From positions 5,699,501-5,763,500 of the forward strand of contig NZ_CP101750.1 of assembly GCF_026810505.1 (NCBI RefSeq): a stretch of DNA of 64,000 nt. Direction: 5' to 3'. Below the pieces are notes generated by a model. That model was not told the origin of the DNA. It ran no database searches and was given only the letters and a program-made list of their open reading frames with translations. The position numbers were made by a program, and so were the translations under genes. This DNA comes from Streptomyces sp. Je 1-369. Its GTDB lineage: Bacteria > Actinomycetota > Actinomycetes > Streptomycetales > Streptomycetaceae. Positions 42,109 to 50,844 of this stretch are shown piece by piece (position 1 is the stretch's first letter; every line of letters starts with the position of its first letter).

Positions 42109-43464
42109 GTGGGACGTCACAGCCGCCGGGCTCCGGCAGACACGACGGACAACACCAGCACCTCGGGCACACCGCTGTCGCAGCGCGTGGGCCCGCAGCC
42201 GGGACCCGGCCCGGGACGGCGCAGGCGGGGGCGCGCGGCGGACGGCACGCCGGAGGACGGCACCCCCGCACACGGAACCCCCGCCCACGGAACCCCCGCA
42301 CACGGTGTCCCGCACGTCCGCGGCGGGCATCCCGAGCAGCGGGAGCCCGGCGGCGCGTGGGGCGACTCGACGGACGCCGGTACGGACACCGGTACGGACG
42401 CCGGTACGGGCCCCGGTCCCCGCGTCGTGACCGGCCCCGGCGCAGTCCCCGGCCCCCGCCAGGATTACGTCGCCGCCTTCCCCGAACGCCAGGGTCGGCG
42501 TCCGGACGCGCGAACACCGGCCCCTCGGGACCCCTACGCCTCCGTCACCCGATGGGAAACGGAGGCCGACGGAGGCGGTGACGGCAACGGAGACGGTGAC
42601 CTCGCGGACGGCGAGGACGGCGGCGGCAGGAAACGCGGCCGCAGCCGCGCCCTGTCCGGCGTCGTGGCCGCTGCCGTGACCACCGTCATCGCCGTGGTCG
42701 TCGCGGGCCAGCTGGCCGGCGGGGCCGAGGACTCGGACCCGAAGACCCGCGCCGCCCCGGGCGGCGCGCGCGACACCGAGGACCCCGCCTCCCGCAGCGA
42801 CCGCCGCCCCACCCCCGCCGAGGTGCGGAAGGAGGCCCCGGCGACGTACGACGACAAGATGAAGGAGACGTACCCGCTGGACGCGAAGCTCAAGGCGTCC
42901 GGTGACTTCGCCGCGATGGCAGGCTTCGACAAGGCCCCCGGCAAGGGGCAGAAGTTCCGCTACCGCGTCGACGTGGAGAAGGGCCTCGGTCTGGACGGGA
43001 AACTCTTCGCGCAGGCCGTACAGAAAACCCTGAACGACGACCGCAGTTGGGCCCACGCGGGTGCCCGCACCTTCGAGCGCATTTCGTCGGGCAGGCCCGA
43101 CTTCGTCATTACGCTCGCGAGCCCGGGAACGACCGGCGTCTGGTGCGCGAAATCCGGCCTCGACACGACCCAGGACAACGTGTCCTGCGATTCCGCGGCG
43201 ACGGACCGCGTGATGATCAACGCCTATCGGTGGGCACAGGGCGCGCCCACCTACGGCGACGAGGTCAAGAAGAAGTTCGGCAACGCCATCCATCCGTACC
43301 GGCAGATGCTGATCAACCACGAGGTCGGTCACCGGCTCGGCTTCAATCACACGGACTGCTCGAAGAGCGGGGACCTCGCGCCCGTCATGCAGCAGCAGAC
43401 GAAGTTCCTCGAGCACGACGGAATCAAGTGCAAGGCCAACCCCTGGGCTTTCCCGAAGAGTTGA
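42109..43464 (+). CDS. DUF3152 zinc metalloprotease-like protein
   Basis: A 451-residue protein from GTG 42109. The first 190 residues are disordered, with tandem HGTPA and DTGTDAG repeats, then one membrane helix at about 183-206 (ALSGVVAAAVTTVIAVVVAGQLAGG). The extracellular DUF3152 domain carries the metzincin-type zinc motif HEVGHRLGFNH (His404, Glu405, His408, His414) and paired cysteines. It is thus a membrane-anchored zinc peptidase candidate. Equivalent to Rv3207c, which is adjacent to moeZ in Mtb; here about 10.7 kb lies between. Confidence 0.9.
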   Translation: MGRHSRRAPADTTDNTSTSGTPLSQRVGPQPGPGPGRRRRGRAADGTPEDGTPAHGTPAHGTPAHGVPHVRGGHPEQREPGGAWGDSTDAGTDTGTDAGTGPGPRVVTGPGAVPGPRQDYVAAFPERQGRRPDARTPAPRDPYASVTRWETEADGGGDGNGDGDLADGEDGGGRKRGRSRALSGVVAAAVTTVIAVVVAGQLAGGAEDSDPKTRAAPGGARDTEDPASRSDRRPTPAEVRKEAPATYDDKMKETYPLDAKLKASGDFAAMAGFDKAPGKGQKFRYRVDVEKGLGLDGKLFAQAVQKTLNDDRSWAHAGARTFERISSGRPDFVITLASPGTTGVWCAKSGLDTTQDNVSCDSAATDRVMINAYRWAQGAPTYGDEVKKKFGNAIHPYRQMLINHEVGHRLGFNHTDCSKSGDLAPVMQQQTKFLEHDGIKCKANPWAFPKS

Positions 43465-43473
43465 GCAGCCGCT

Positions 43474-43502
43474 TTGACTTCTGTCGGAAGTTCGTTCATA
43501 TT
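43474..43502 (+). promoter_or_regulatory. Vegetative promoter of the leader ORF/ABC operon
   Basis: -35 TTGACT (43474-43479), exactly 17 bases, -10 CATATT (43497-43502). The expected start is 43509-43510, which coincides with the ATG of the 30-codon ORF. This is one of the best promoter matches in the window. Confidence 0.75.
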
Positions 43503-43509
43503 TCTCCAC

Positions 43510-43602
43510 ATGTCGAATCGTCACGCCCCTTCGAGCGCCGCCATTGAGCTGGCACTCCTCGGCGTGACCGCGCTCTGCGTGGCCGACATCCACTGTTGCT
43601 GA
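43510..43602 (+). CDS. Putative leaderless leader peptide, 30 residues, Cys-rich end
   Basis: ATG 43510 sits at the predicted transcription start, so it would be read without a ribosome-binding site. The peptide begins MSNRHAPSSAAIELALLG, continues VTALC, and ends VADIHCC before TGA 43600-43602. Three Cys codons (one at residue 23, two just before the stop) fall in the last eight codons. A hairpin with T-run begins at the stop codon. This is the arrangement of an amino-acid attenuator that reports Cys supply and controls the ABC importer starting at 43739. It is not a known named family to me. An alternative is a small exported or modified peptide, but no signal peptide or modification genes are present. 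Confidence 0.65.
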   Translation: MSNRHAPSSAAIELALLGVTALCVADIHCC

Positions 43603-43630
43603 CGCCCGCCCCGGCGAGTGCGTCGCTTTT
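43601..43630 (+). terminator. Attenuator-like terminator at the leader ORF stop
   Basis: GACGC (43601-43605) pairs with GCGTC (43620-43624), with a further small GCC/GGC stem inside, and GCTTTT follows directly. The hairpin starts within the leader stop codon, so a stalled ribosome would block its folding. Confidence 0.55.
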
Positions 43631-43738
43631 CTCCGGCTCCTGGCATTTCCGCGCCCGTGTGCCGATTTCTCCCGCGCCTTTCCCGGGGTGAGCTCTGTCG
43701 CTCCCTTTTCTCACTCATCCCCGAGAGGTCTCTTTCCG

Positions 43739-45466
43739 ATGCGTCGAACGTCCGTCATAGCCCGCCGCGTGGCAGCGGCATCCGTCAGCCTGGTCCTGGC
43801 CTCGGGCGCCGTCGCCTGCGCGGGCCCGAAGGACGGCGGCGCCGGGAACGGCGACGGCAAGCCCGCCGAGGGCGGCACGCTCACCGTCCTCAACCGCGAT
43901 CCACAGACCGACTTCGACCCCGCGCGGCTCTACACCTCCGGCGGCGGCAACGTGCCGAGCCTCGTCTTCCGCACGCTGACCACCCGCAACCGCGAGGACG
44001 GCGCCAAGGGCGCCGAGGTCGTCCCGGACCTCGCGACGGACCTCGGCAAGCCGAGCAAGAACGCCACTGTGTGGACGTACAAGCTGAAGAAGGGCGTCAA
44101 GTACGAGGACGGTTCGGCGATCACCTCGGCGGACGTGAAGTACGGCATCGAGCGGTCCTTCGCCGCCGAACTCAGCGGCGGCGCGCCCTACTTGAGGGAC
44201 TGGCTCATCGGCGGCGACAAGTACCAGGGGCCGTACAAGGACAAGAGCGGCAAGGGGCTCGCGTCCATCGAGACGCCCGACGAGCGGACCATCGTCTTCC
44301 ATCTGAACAAGCCCGAGGGCGAGTTCCCCTACCTGGCGACGCAGACGCAGTTCACGCCGGTGCCGAAGGCCAAGGACAAGGGCACCAAGTACGAGGAGCA
44401 CCCGGTCTCGTCCGGTCCCTACAAGGTCGTCAAGAACGAGAACGACGGCGAGCGGCTGCGTCTCGAGCGCAATCCGCACTGGTCGGCGAAGACCGACCCG
44501 GAGCGCAAGGCCTACCCGGACGTCATCGACGTACGGTCCGGGCTCGACTCGTCCGTCATCAACCAGCGGCTCTCCGCGGGCCAGGGCGCCGACGCCGCCG
44601 CCGTCACCACCGACACCAACCTCGGCCCGGCCGAACTCGCCAAGGTCACCGGCGACAAGGAGCTCTCCTCGCACGTCGGCACCGGCCACTTCGGCTACAC
44701 GAACTACCTCGCCTTCAACCCGAAGGTGAAACCGTTCGACGACCCGAAGGTGCGCCAGGCGATCTCGTACGCCGTGGACCGCTCCTCGGTCGTCAACGCG
44801 GCGGGCGGCTCCTCGCTCGCCGAGCCCGCCACCACGTACCTGCCGAACCAGAAGTCATTCGGATACACGAAGTACGACCACTTCCCGGCGGGCCCGTCCG
44901 GCAACCCGAAGAAGGCCAAGGAGCTCCTGGAGGAAGCCGGTCACAAGGACGGGCTCACCATCACGCTCACGCACTCCAACGCCAAGGACTTCGAGACCAG
45001 CCCCGAGATCGCCACCGCCGTCCAGGACGCGCTGAAGAAGGCCGGGATCACCGTCAAGCTCCAGGGCCTCGAGGACAACGACTACAAGGACAAGACCCAC
45101 AGCGCCAAGGACGAGCCCGGCCTCTTCCTCGCCCACTGGGGTGCCGACTGGCCCTCCGGCGGCCCCTTCCTCGCCCCGATCTTCGACGGCCGGCAGATCG
45201 TGAAGGACGGCGCCAACTTCAACACCGGCTTCCTCGACGACAAGTCCGTCAACGACGAGATCGACGAGATCAACAAGCTGACCGACCTGAAGGCCGCCGC
45301 GGAGCGGTGGGGCGCCCTCGACAAGAAGATCGGCGAGGAGGCGCTGACCGTGCCGCTCTTCCACCCGGTCTACAAGCGCCTGTACGGCAAGGACGTCAAG
45401 AACGTCGTCATCAGCGACTGGACCGGCGTGCTCGACATCTCGCAGGTCGCGGTGGAGTCGTCGTGA
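43739..45466 (+). CDS. Peptide/nickel-type ABC transporter substrate-binding lipoprotein
   Basis: A 575-residue SBP_bac_5 family protein. Signal peptide with basic MRRTSVIARRV and lipobox-like VAC (Cys near 27). The SBP5 signature is present (LVFRTLTTRNREDGAKG, KYEDGSAITSADVKYGIERSF, HPVSSGPYKVV). It ends in HPVYKRLYGKDVKNVVISDW. Start ATG 43739 follows GAGAGG. It delivers an oligopeptide-like substrate to the two permeases encoded next, which are linked to it by a GTGA overlap. The substrate is unknown; the leader peptide points to a Cys link. Confidence 0.93.
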   Translation: MRRTSVIARRVAAASVSLVLASGAVACAGPKDGGAGNGDGKPAEGGTLTVLNRDPQTDFDPARLYTSGGGNVPSLVFRTLTTRNREDGAKGAEVVPDLATDLGKPSKNATVWTYKLKKGVKYEDGSAITSADVKYGIERSFAAELSGGAPYLRDWLIGGDKYQGPYKDKSGKGLASIETPDERTIVFHLNKPEGEFPYLATQTQFTPVPKAKDKGTKYEEHPVSSGPYKVVKNENDGERLRLERNPHWSAKTDPERKAYPDVIDVRSGLDSSVINQRLSAGQGADAAAVTTDTNLGPAELAKVTGDKELSSHVGTGHFGYTNYLAFNPKVKPFDDPKVRQAISYAVDRSSVVNAAGGSSLAEPATTYLPNQKSFGYTKYDHFPAGPSGNPKKAKELLEEAGHKDGLTITLTHSNAKDFETSPEIATAVQDALKKAGITVKLQGLEDNDYKDKTHSAKDEPGLFLAHWGADWPSGGPFLAPIFDGRQIVKDGANFNTGFLDDKSVNDEIDEINKLTDLKAAAERWGALDKKIGEEALTVPLFHPVYKRLYGKDVKNVVISDWTGVLDISQVAVESS

Positions 45467-46398
45467 CCGTCCGCTCCGTCTTCTGGGGGCGGCTGCGCGC
45501 ACAGCGCGCCGCCCTCGTGGCGGCGGGCGTCGTCGGACTGCTCGTCGTCGTGGCGCTCGCCGCGCCCCTGCTCACCGCTCTGACGGGGCAGGACCCCACC
45601 ACGTACCACCCGGACCTCATCGACTCGGCGCGCGGTGGCGTGCCGGTCGGCCCGCTCGGCGGGATCAGCGGCGAGCACTGGCTCGGCGTCGAGCCGCAGA
45701 CCGGACGCGACCTCTTCGCCCGCCTCGTGTACGGGGCGCGGGTCTCGCTCGGCGTCGCGCTCGCCGCGACCGTCGTGCAGGTCGTCGTCGGTGTCGCGGT
45801 CGGGATCGCCGCCGGGTTCGGCAACCGCTGGGTCGACCAGGTGCTCAGCAGGGCCACCGATGTCATCGTGGCCCTGCCGCTCATGGTCTTCGCGCTCGCG
45901 CTGATGGCGGTCGTGCCCAGCACCTTCCCGCGGCCCGTGCTCGTCGCCCTCGTCATCGGTCTCGTCGCCTGGGGCAACATGGCCAAGATCGTGCGCGCGC
46001 AGACCGTCACGCTCAAGGAGCTCGACCACGTGGCCGCCGCGCGGCTCAGCGGCTGGGGCTCCGTGCGGATCGCCCGCCGCGAACTGCTGCCCGCGCTCGC
46101 CGCGCCCGTCATCACCTACGCCGCGCTGCTCGTCCCCGTCAACATCACGGTCGAGGCCGCACTGTCCTTCCTCGGCGTGGGCGTGAAGCCGCCCACCGCG
46201 TCGTGGGGACAGATGCTCACGGCCGCGGACGTCTGGTACCAGGCGGCACCGCAGTACCTGCTGTACCCGGCGGGCGCGCTGTTCGTGACCGTGCTCGCCC
46301 TCACCGTCCTCGGTGACGGCGTGCGCAGGGCGCTCGACCCGCGCGCCACGTCGCGGCTGCGGATCGGCACCGGACGCAAGCAGGAGGCCCGCGCGTGA
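45463..46398 (+). CDS. ABC transporter permease, DppC/OppC type
   Basis: A 311-residue inner-membrane permease with about six helices. It has the OppC-type N-terminus (WGRLRAQRAALVAAGVVGLLVVVALAAPL), HWLGVEPQTGRDLFARLVYGARVSL, and the EAA loop ELDHVAAARLSGWGSVRIARRELLPALAAP, which contacts the ATPase. GTG start overlaps the binding-protein stop, and its own stop overlaps the next GTG. The C-type permease precedes the B-type, the reverse of the usual dpp/opp order. Confidence 0.92.
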   Translation: MTVRSVFWGRLRAQRAALVAAGVVGLLVVVALAAPLLTALTGQDPTTYHPDLIDSARGGVPVGPLGGISGEHWLGVEPQTGRDLFARLVYGARVSLGVALAATVVQVVVGVAVGIAAGFGNRWVDQVLSRATDVIVALPLMVFALALMAVVPSTFPRPVLVALVIGLVAWGNMAKIVRAQTVTLKELDHVAAARLSGWGSVRIARRELLPALAAPVITYAALLVPVNITVEAALSFLGVGVKPPTASWGQMLTAADVWYQAAPQYLLYPAGALFVTVLALTVLGDGVRRALDPRATSRLRIGTGRKQEARA

Positions 46399-47393
46399 CC
46401 GGCCTCCCCGGGTTCCTGCTGCGCCGCCTCATCGGCGCAGTGGTCACCCTCCTCGCCCTCTCCGTCATCATCTACGCGGTCTTCTACGCCGCTCCGGGTG
46501 ACGTCGCCCAGATCACCTGCGGCCCGCGCTGCTCGCCCGCCCAGGTCCAGCAGGTCGCCGAACAACTGCGACTCGACGACCCGCTGTACGTCCGCTACTG
46601 GGACTTCCTACAAGGCATCGTCGTAGGGCATGACTACTCGACGGGCACCGGCACCGAACACTGCGACGCGCCCTGCCTCGGGATCTCCTACCAGAGCGAC
46701 CAGCAGGTCACCGCGCTGATCACGGCGAAGCTGCCGGTCACCGGTTCGCTCGCGCTGGGCGCGATGGTGCTGTGGCTCGTCCTCGGGGTGGGCGCGGGCG
46801 TGCTCTCCGCCTGGCGGCGCGGCCGCATCAGCGAGCGCGTGCTGACCGCCGTCACGCTCGCGGGCACCGCCACACCCGTCTTCGTGATCGGCCTGCTCCT
46901 GATGATCGTGGTCTGCGGTCAGCTCCAGTGGCTGCCCTTCCCGCAGTACGTGAACTTCGCGGACGATCCGACGCAGTGGGCGTGGAACCTGCTGCTGCCC
47001 TGGCTCTCGCTGGCCCTCATCGAGGCCGCCAAGTACGCGCGCCTGACCCGCTCCTCGATGCTGGAGACCCTCGCCGACGACCACGTGCGGACCTTCCGCG
47101 CGTACGGCGTGGGGGAGCGGTCGATCGTCGGGAAGCACGCGCTGCGCGGCGCCGTCGCGCCCGTCATCGCGCTGACCGCCAACGACTTCGGGTCGATGTT
47201 CGGCGGCGCGGTGCTCAGCGAGACGCTGTTCGGACTGCCCGGACTCGGGCGCGAACTCGTGCACGCGGTCAAGGTCGTCGACCTGCCGGTGGTCGTCGGG
47301 ATGGTCATGGTCACCGGCTTCTTCGTGGTGCTCGCCAATGCCGTCGCGGACGTGCTGTACGCGGTGGCCGACCGACGGGTGGTGCTGTCATGA
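46395..47393 (+). CDS. ABC transporter permease, DppB/OppB type
   Basis: A 332-residue permease with six helices and a large first outer loop. Typical DppB start (FLLRRLIGAVVTLLALSVIIYAVFYAAPGD), EAA loop YGVGERSIVGKHALRGAVAPV, and FGGAVLSETLFGLPGLGRELVHAV near the end. The outer loop carries four Cys (CGPRC, HCDAPC), unusual for this family and perhaps disulfide-forming. GTG start coupled with the upstream permease; the stop overlaps the ATPase ATG. Confidence 0.92.
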   Translation: MTGLPGFLLRRLIGAVVTLLALSVIIYAVFYAAPGDVAQITCGPRCSPAQVQQVAEQLRLDDPLYVRYWDFLQGIVVGHDYSTGTGTEHCDAPCLGISYQSDQQVTALITAKLPVTGSLALGAMVLWLVLGVGAGVLSAWRRGRISERVLTAVTLAGTATPVFVIGLLLMIVVCGQLQWLPFPQYVNFADDPTQWAWNLLLPWLSLALIEAAKYARLTRSSMLETLADDHVRTFRAYGVGERSIVGKHALRGAVAPVIALTANDFGSMFGGAVLSETLFGLPGLGRELVHAVKVVDLPVVVGMVMVTGFFVVLANAVADVLYAVADRRVVLS

Positions 47394-48991
47394 GTCTCGT
47401 CCACGTCACCGATCTGTCCGTCGAGTTCGCGTCCGGCGTACGCGCCGTCGACGGGCTCTCCTTCACGCTGGAGAAGGGCGGCGCGCTCGCCCTCGTCGGC
47501 GAGTCGGGATCCGGCAAGTCCACCGTGGCGTCCGCGCTCCTCGGCCTCCACCGCGGCACGGGCGCGCACGTCGGCGGGACGGTACTGGTCGACGGCGTCG
47601 ACGTACAGGCCGCGTCCGAGGCGGAACTGCGCGGGCTGCGCGGCGGGAAGGCCGCGATGGTCTTCCAGGACCCGCTCTCCTCGCTCGACCCGTACTACGC
47701 GGTCGGCGACCAGATCGCCGAGGTCTACCGCGTGCACACCGGGGCGTCCCGGCGGGCGGCACGCGCGCGTGCCGTGGAAGTGCTCGACCGGGTCGGCATC
47801 CCCGACGCGGCCCGCCGCTCCCGCTCACGGCCGCACGAGTTCAGCGGCGGCATGCGCCAGCGCACACTGATCGCCATGGCGCTGGCGTGCGAGCCCGCGC
47901 TGCTGGTCGCCGACGAGCCGACCACCGCGCTCGACGTCACCGTCCAGGCCCAGATCCTCGACCTGCTGCACACGCTGCGGACCGAGACCGGCATGGGACT
48001 GCTCCTCATCACCCACGACGTGGGCGTCGCGGCGGAGAGCGTCGACGAGGTCCTGGTCATGCGCGACGGGCGCGCGGTGGAGCGCGGCGAGGTACGCGAC
48101 ATCCTCGGCGCGCCCCGTGAGGCGTACACGCAGGAACTCCTCAAAGCAGTGCCCCGGGTGGACGCACCGCTCGCGCCGTCCGTCGGGGAGCCGGGCGAGG
48201 TCGTGCTCGAAGCGGTCGCGCTCCGGCGCGCGTTCGGGCGCGGGAAGCGCGCGGTCACCGCCGTCGACGACGTCTCCCTCACCGTCCGCCGCGGGGAGAC
48301 CCTCGGAGTGGTCGGCGAGAGCGGCAGCGGCAAGACCACACTCGGGCGCATGCTGGTCGGCCTCCTCGCGCCGACCTCCGGGCAGCTCCTCCACGGGGGT
48401 GTGGAGAAGCCAGGGGGGCAGGTGGTGCCCGGCGTGCAGATGGTGTTCCAGGACCCCGTCTCCTCGCTCAACCCGCGGCGCTCCGTCGGCGAGTCGATCG
48501 CCGATCCGCTGCGCGCACGGGGCGAGAGCGACACCTTCGTACGGGGGCGTGCGCGGGAACTCCTGGAGCGCGTCGGCCTGGAACCGGCGCACTACGACCG
48601 CTACCCGCACGAGTTCAGCGGCGGACAGCGCCAGCGCGTGGGCATCGCGCGGGCGCTCGCGGCCGAGCCGCGCCTCATCGTGTGCGACGAACCGGTGTCG
48701 GCGCTCGACGTGACGACCCAGGCGCAGGTCATGGACCTGCTCGCCGAGCTGCAGCGCGAATTGGGCCTCGCCCTGGTCTTCGTCGCGCACGACCTCGCCG
48801 TGGTGCGCCAGGTCAGCGACCGGGTCGCCGTGATGCGACAGGGGCGGATCGTGGAGCAGGGCCCCGTGGCGGAGGTGTACGGAGCGCCCCGTGACCCGTA
48901 CACGAGACAGCTGCTCGCGGCCGTGCCCGCGCTCGACCCGGAGGCCGCGGCGCGGCGGCGGGCGGTCCGCGAGGAGCTGGCCGCAGCCTGA
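47390..48991 (+). CDS. Fused dual-ATPase subunit of the peptide importer (DppD-DppF type)
   Basis: One 533-residue chain with two complete ABC ATPase units. Unit 1: Walker [39 protein letters not shown]. Unit 2: [38 protein letters not shown]. The unit ends carry the oligopeptide-transporter tails ([13 protein letters not shown] and [13 protein letters not shown]). Fused ATPases are known from GsiA and YejF. ATG overlaps the permease stop, closing the four-gene operon, and a hairpin follows at 49079. Confidence 0.94.
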   Translation: MSLVHVTDLSVEFASGVRAVDGLSFTLEKGGALALVGESGSGKSTVASALLGLHRGTGAHVGGTVLVDGVDVQAASEAELRGLRGGKAAMVFQDPLSSLDPYYAVGDQIAEVYRVHTGASRRAARARAVEVLDRVGIPDAARRSRSRPHEFSGGMRQRTLIAMALACEPALLVADEPTTALDVTVQAQILDLLHTLRTETGMGLLLITHDVGVAAESVDEVLVMRDGRAVERGEVRDILGAPREAYTQELLKAVPRVDAPLAPSVGEPGEVVLEAVALRRAFGRGKRAVTAVDDVSLTVRRGETLGVVGESGSGKTTLGRMLVGLLAPTSGQLLHGGVEKPGGQVVPGVQMVFQDPVSSLNPRRSVGESIADPLRARGESDTFVRGRARELLERVGLEPAHYDRYPHEFSGGQRQRVGIARALAAEPRLIVCDEPVSALDVTTQAQVMDLLAELQRELGLALVFVAHDLAVVRQVSDRVAVMRQGRIVEQGPVAEVYGAPRDPYTRQLLAAVPALDPEAAARRRAVREELAAA

Positions 48992-49078
48992 CGGACGGTG
49001 ACGAAAAGTGGCTTCTGAACTGCTATAGCGCGACAGAACGCCACCGACGCGGGAAAGTTACTGCCGTTCACCCCTTCT

Positions 49079-49112
49079 GGTGGCGCGATGGACAACCGTC
49101 CGTCGCGCCACC
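49079..49112. terminator. Hairpin terminator after the peptide importer operon
   Basis: 10-bp outer arms (49079-49088, 49103-49112), then a T-G wobble and a GGAC/GTCC inner stem around an AACC loop: about 15 bp in all. 88 bases after the ATPase stop. No T-run. Confidence 0.7.
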
Positions 49113-49141
49113 CGCATGACCGCTTACGTTCGTCCCGCTGC

Positions 49142-49164
49142 GAGCCGCCGGCCAACGGCGGCTC
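49142..49164 (+). promoter_or_regulatory. Leader hairpin before the PelF-like gene
   Basis: Perfect 9-bp stem GAGCCGCCG/CGGCGGCTC with a GCCAA loop, ending 27 bases before the GTG start at 49192. It may lie in the 5' leader of the polysaccharide operon or be part of the upstream termination zone. Confidence 0.5.
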
Positions 49165-49191
49165 ACCGAACGGGAGATCGGGGGTGGGCTC

Positions 49192-50844
49192 GTGCGCGTC
49201 GGACTGCTTACGGAGGGTGGCTATCCGTATGTGAGCGGTGAGGCGGGGCTCTGGTGCGGCCGGCTCGTACGGGGGCTCGCGCGGCACGAGTTCGACCTCT
49301 ACGCACTCAGCCGCAGCGAGCGGCAGGAGGCGCGGGGCCGGGTCGAGCTGCCGCCCCAGGTCGGCAGGGTGCGCACGGCGCCGCTGTGGACCGTCGACGA
49401 CGAGGCGCTCTGCGCCGCCGGGCCCCGTGGAGGGCGCGGGCGGCGGGCGCGGCGGCGGTTCGAGGAGCACTTCGCCGAGCTCGCGGAGGCCGTCTGCCGG
49501 GGCGATCGCGACGCGGTGGCGGACCGTTTCGGCAACGCTCTGTACGGACTCGCCGAACTCGCACGCGACGAAGGCGGTCTGGTCGGCGCGCTGCGCTCGG
49601 AGTTCGCGGTCCGCGCCCTGGAACGCGCCTGCCACGCGCCCGGCGCGCTCCGGACCGCCCACTCCGCACGCGTCCCCGACCTGCTCGCCGCCGTCGGCCT
49701 GATGGAGCGGGCACTGCGGCCGCTCTCCCTCGACTGGTACGGGCCCGACGCGCTCGGCGCCGTCGACCTCTGCCACGCCACATCCGGCGGACCCGCGGCG
49801 CTCCCGGGGCTCCTCGCCAAGCACTTCGTGGGGGTGCCGCTGCTCGTCACCGAGTACGGCGTGCAGCTGCGCGCGCACTACCTGGCGGCGGGCGGCACGG
49901 GCCTGAGCGTGCCGACACGCGCCCTGCTCGCCTCCTTCCACGGCCTCCTCGCCGCGGAGGTCTACCGCGCGGCCACGATCGTCACCCCCGGCGACACCCA
50001 CGCCCGGCGCTGGCAGGAACGCTGCGGCGCCGACCGCGCCAAGCTGCGCACGGTTCACCCCGGCATGGAGGCAGGCCGCTTCGCCGAGATCGGCGAGCAG
50101 GGTTACGACGACTTCGTCACCGACCCCGACACCATCCTGTGGGTCGGCCGCGTCGAGCCCGCCAAGGACCTGATCTCCCTGCTCCACGCCTTCGCGGAGA
50201 TCCGCGCGCGGGTGCCGGGGGCGCGTCTGCGGATCGTGGGGGCCGCGGCAGGGCCCGAGGCGCAGGCCTACCTCGCGCACTGCCGCGCCCTCGCCGCACA
50301 GCTCTTCCCGGACGAGGCGCCGGGCGCGCACGCCGTCGGCGACAACCCCGTCTCCTTCGAGGAGATCGGCGGGCCCGACGTGCCCGGCCTCGCCGAGGCG
50401 TACGCCGCCGCGGGCGTCGTCGTCCTCTCCAGTGTCGTCGAGGGCTTCCCGGTCAGCCTGGTCGAGGCCATGTTCTGCGGACGCGCGACCGTCTCGACGG
50501 ACGTCGGCGCGGTGGTCGAGGTCATCGGCGGCACGGGACTCGTCGTACCGCCGCGCAACCCGCGGGCGCTCGCGGAGGCGTGCGTGGCGCTCCTGCGCGA
50601 CCCCGAGCGGTGCGCACGCCTCGGGGCGGCGGCGCGGGCGCGGGCTCTCGAACTCTTCACCGTCGAGCAGAACATCGCGGCATTTCGAAGCATCTACCTG
50701 GAGATCGTCTCGCACTGCCCCGTCCGCAGGGACGCGGTGGACGAGGCGGGCGACCCGGTGCCGTTCGCGCACCCGGCGGAGGCGTACGTACCGGGGCGCT
50801 GGGCGGTCGCGGTGGGGGACCGGTTGAAGGGGGCCGCCGTATGA
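49192..50844 (+). CDS. PelF-like glycosyltransferase (DUF3492 + GT4)
   Basis: A 550-residue cytosolic enzyme. Residues 1-270 form the DUF3492 domain as in PelF: LLTEGGYPYVSGEAGLWCGRLVRGL, HATSGGPAALPGLLAK, LLVTEYGVQLRAHYL and TIVTPGDTHARRWQERCG. The GT4 nucleotide-sugar domain follows: ILWVGRVEPAKDL and the E-x7-E motif EGFPVSLVEAMFCGRA, then GAVVEVIGGTGLVVPPRNP. In Pel systems this enzyme polymerises N-acetylgalactosamine. GTG 49192 after GGGGGTGGG. Stop overlaps the next ATG (ATGA). Confidence 0.88.
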   Translation: MRVGLLTEGGYPYVSGEAGLWCGRLVRGLARHEFDLYALSRSERQEARGRVELPPQVGRVRTAPLWTVDDEALCAAGPRGGRGRRARRRFEEHFAELAEAVCRGDRDAVADRFGNALYGLAELARDEGGLVGALRSEFAVRALERACHAPGALRTAHSARVPDLLAAVGLMERALRPLSLDWYGPDALGAVDLCHATSGGPAALPGLLAKHFVGVPLLVTEYGVQLRAHYLAAGGTGLSVPTRALLASFHGLLAAEVYRAATIVTPGDTHARRWQERCGADRAKLRTVHPGMEAGRFAEIGEQGYDDFVTDPDTILWVGRVEPAKDLISLLHAFAEIRARVPGARLRIVGAAAGPEAQAYLAHCRALAAQLFPDEAPGAHAVGDNPVSFEEIGGPDVPGLAEAYAAAGVVVLSSVVEGFPVSLVEAMFCGRATVSTDVGAVVEVIGGTGLVVPPRNPRALAEACVALLRDPERCARLGAAARARALELFTVEQNIAAFRSIYLEIVSHCPVRRDAVDEAGDPVPFAHPAEAYVPGRWAVAVGDRLKGAAV

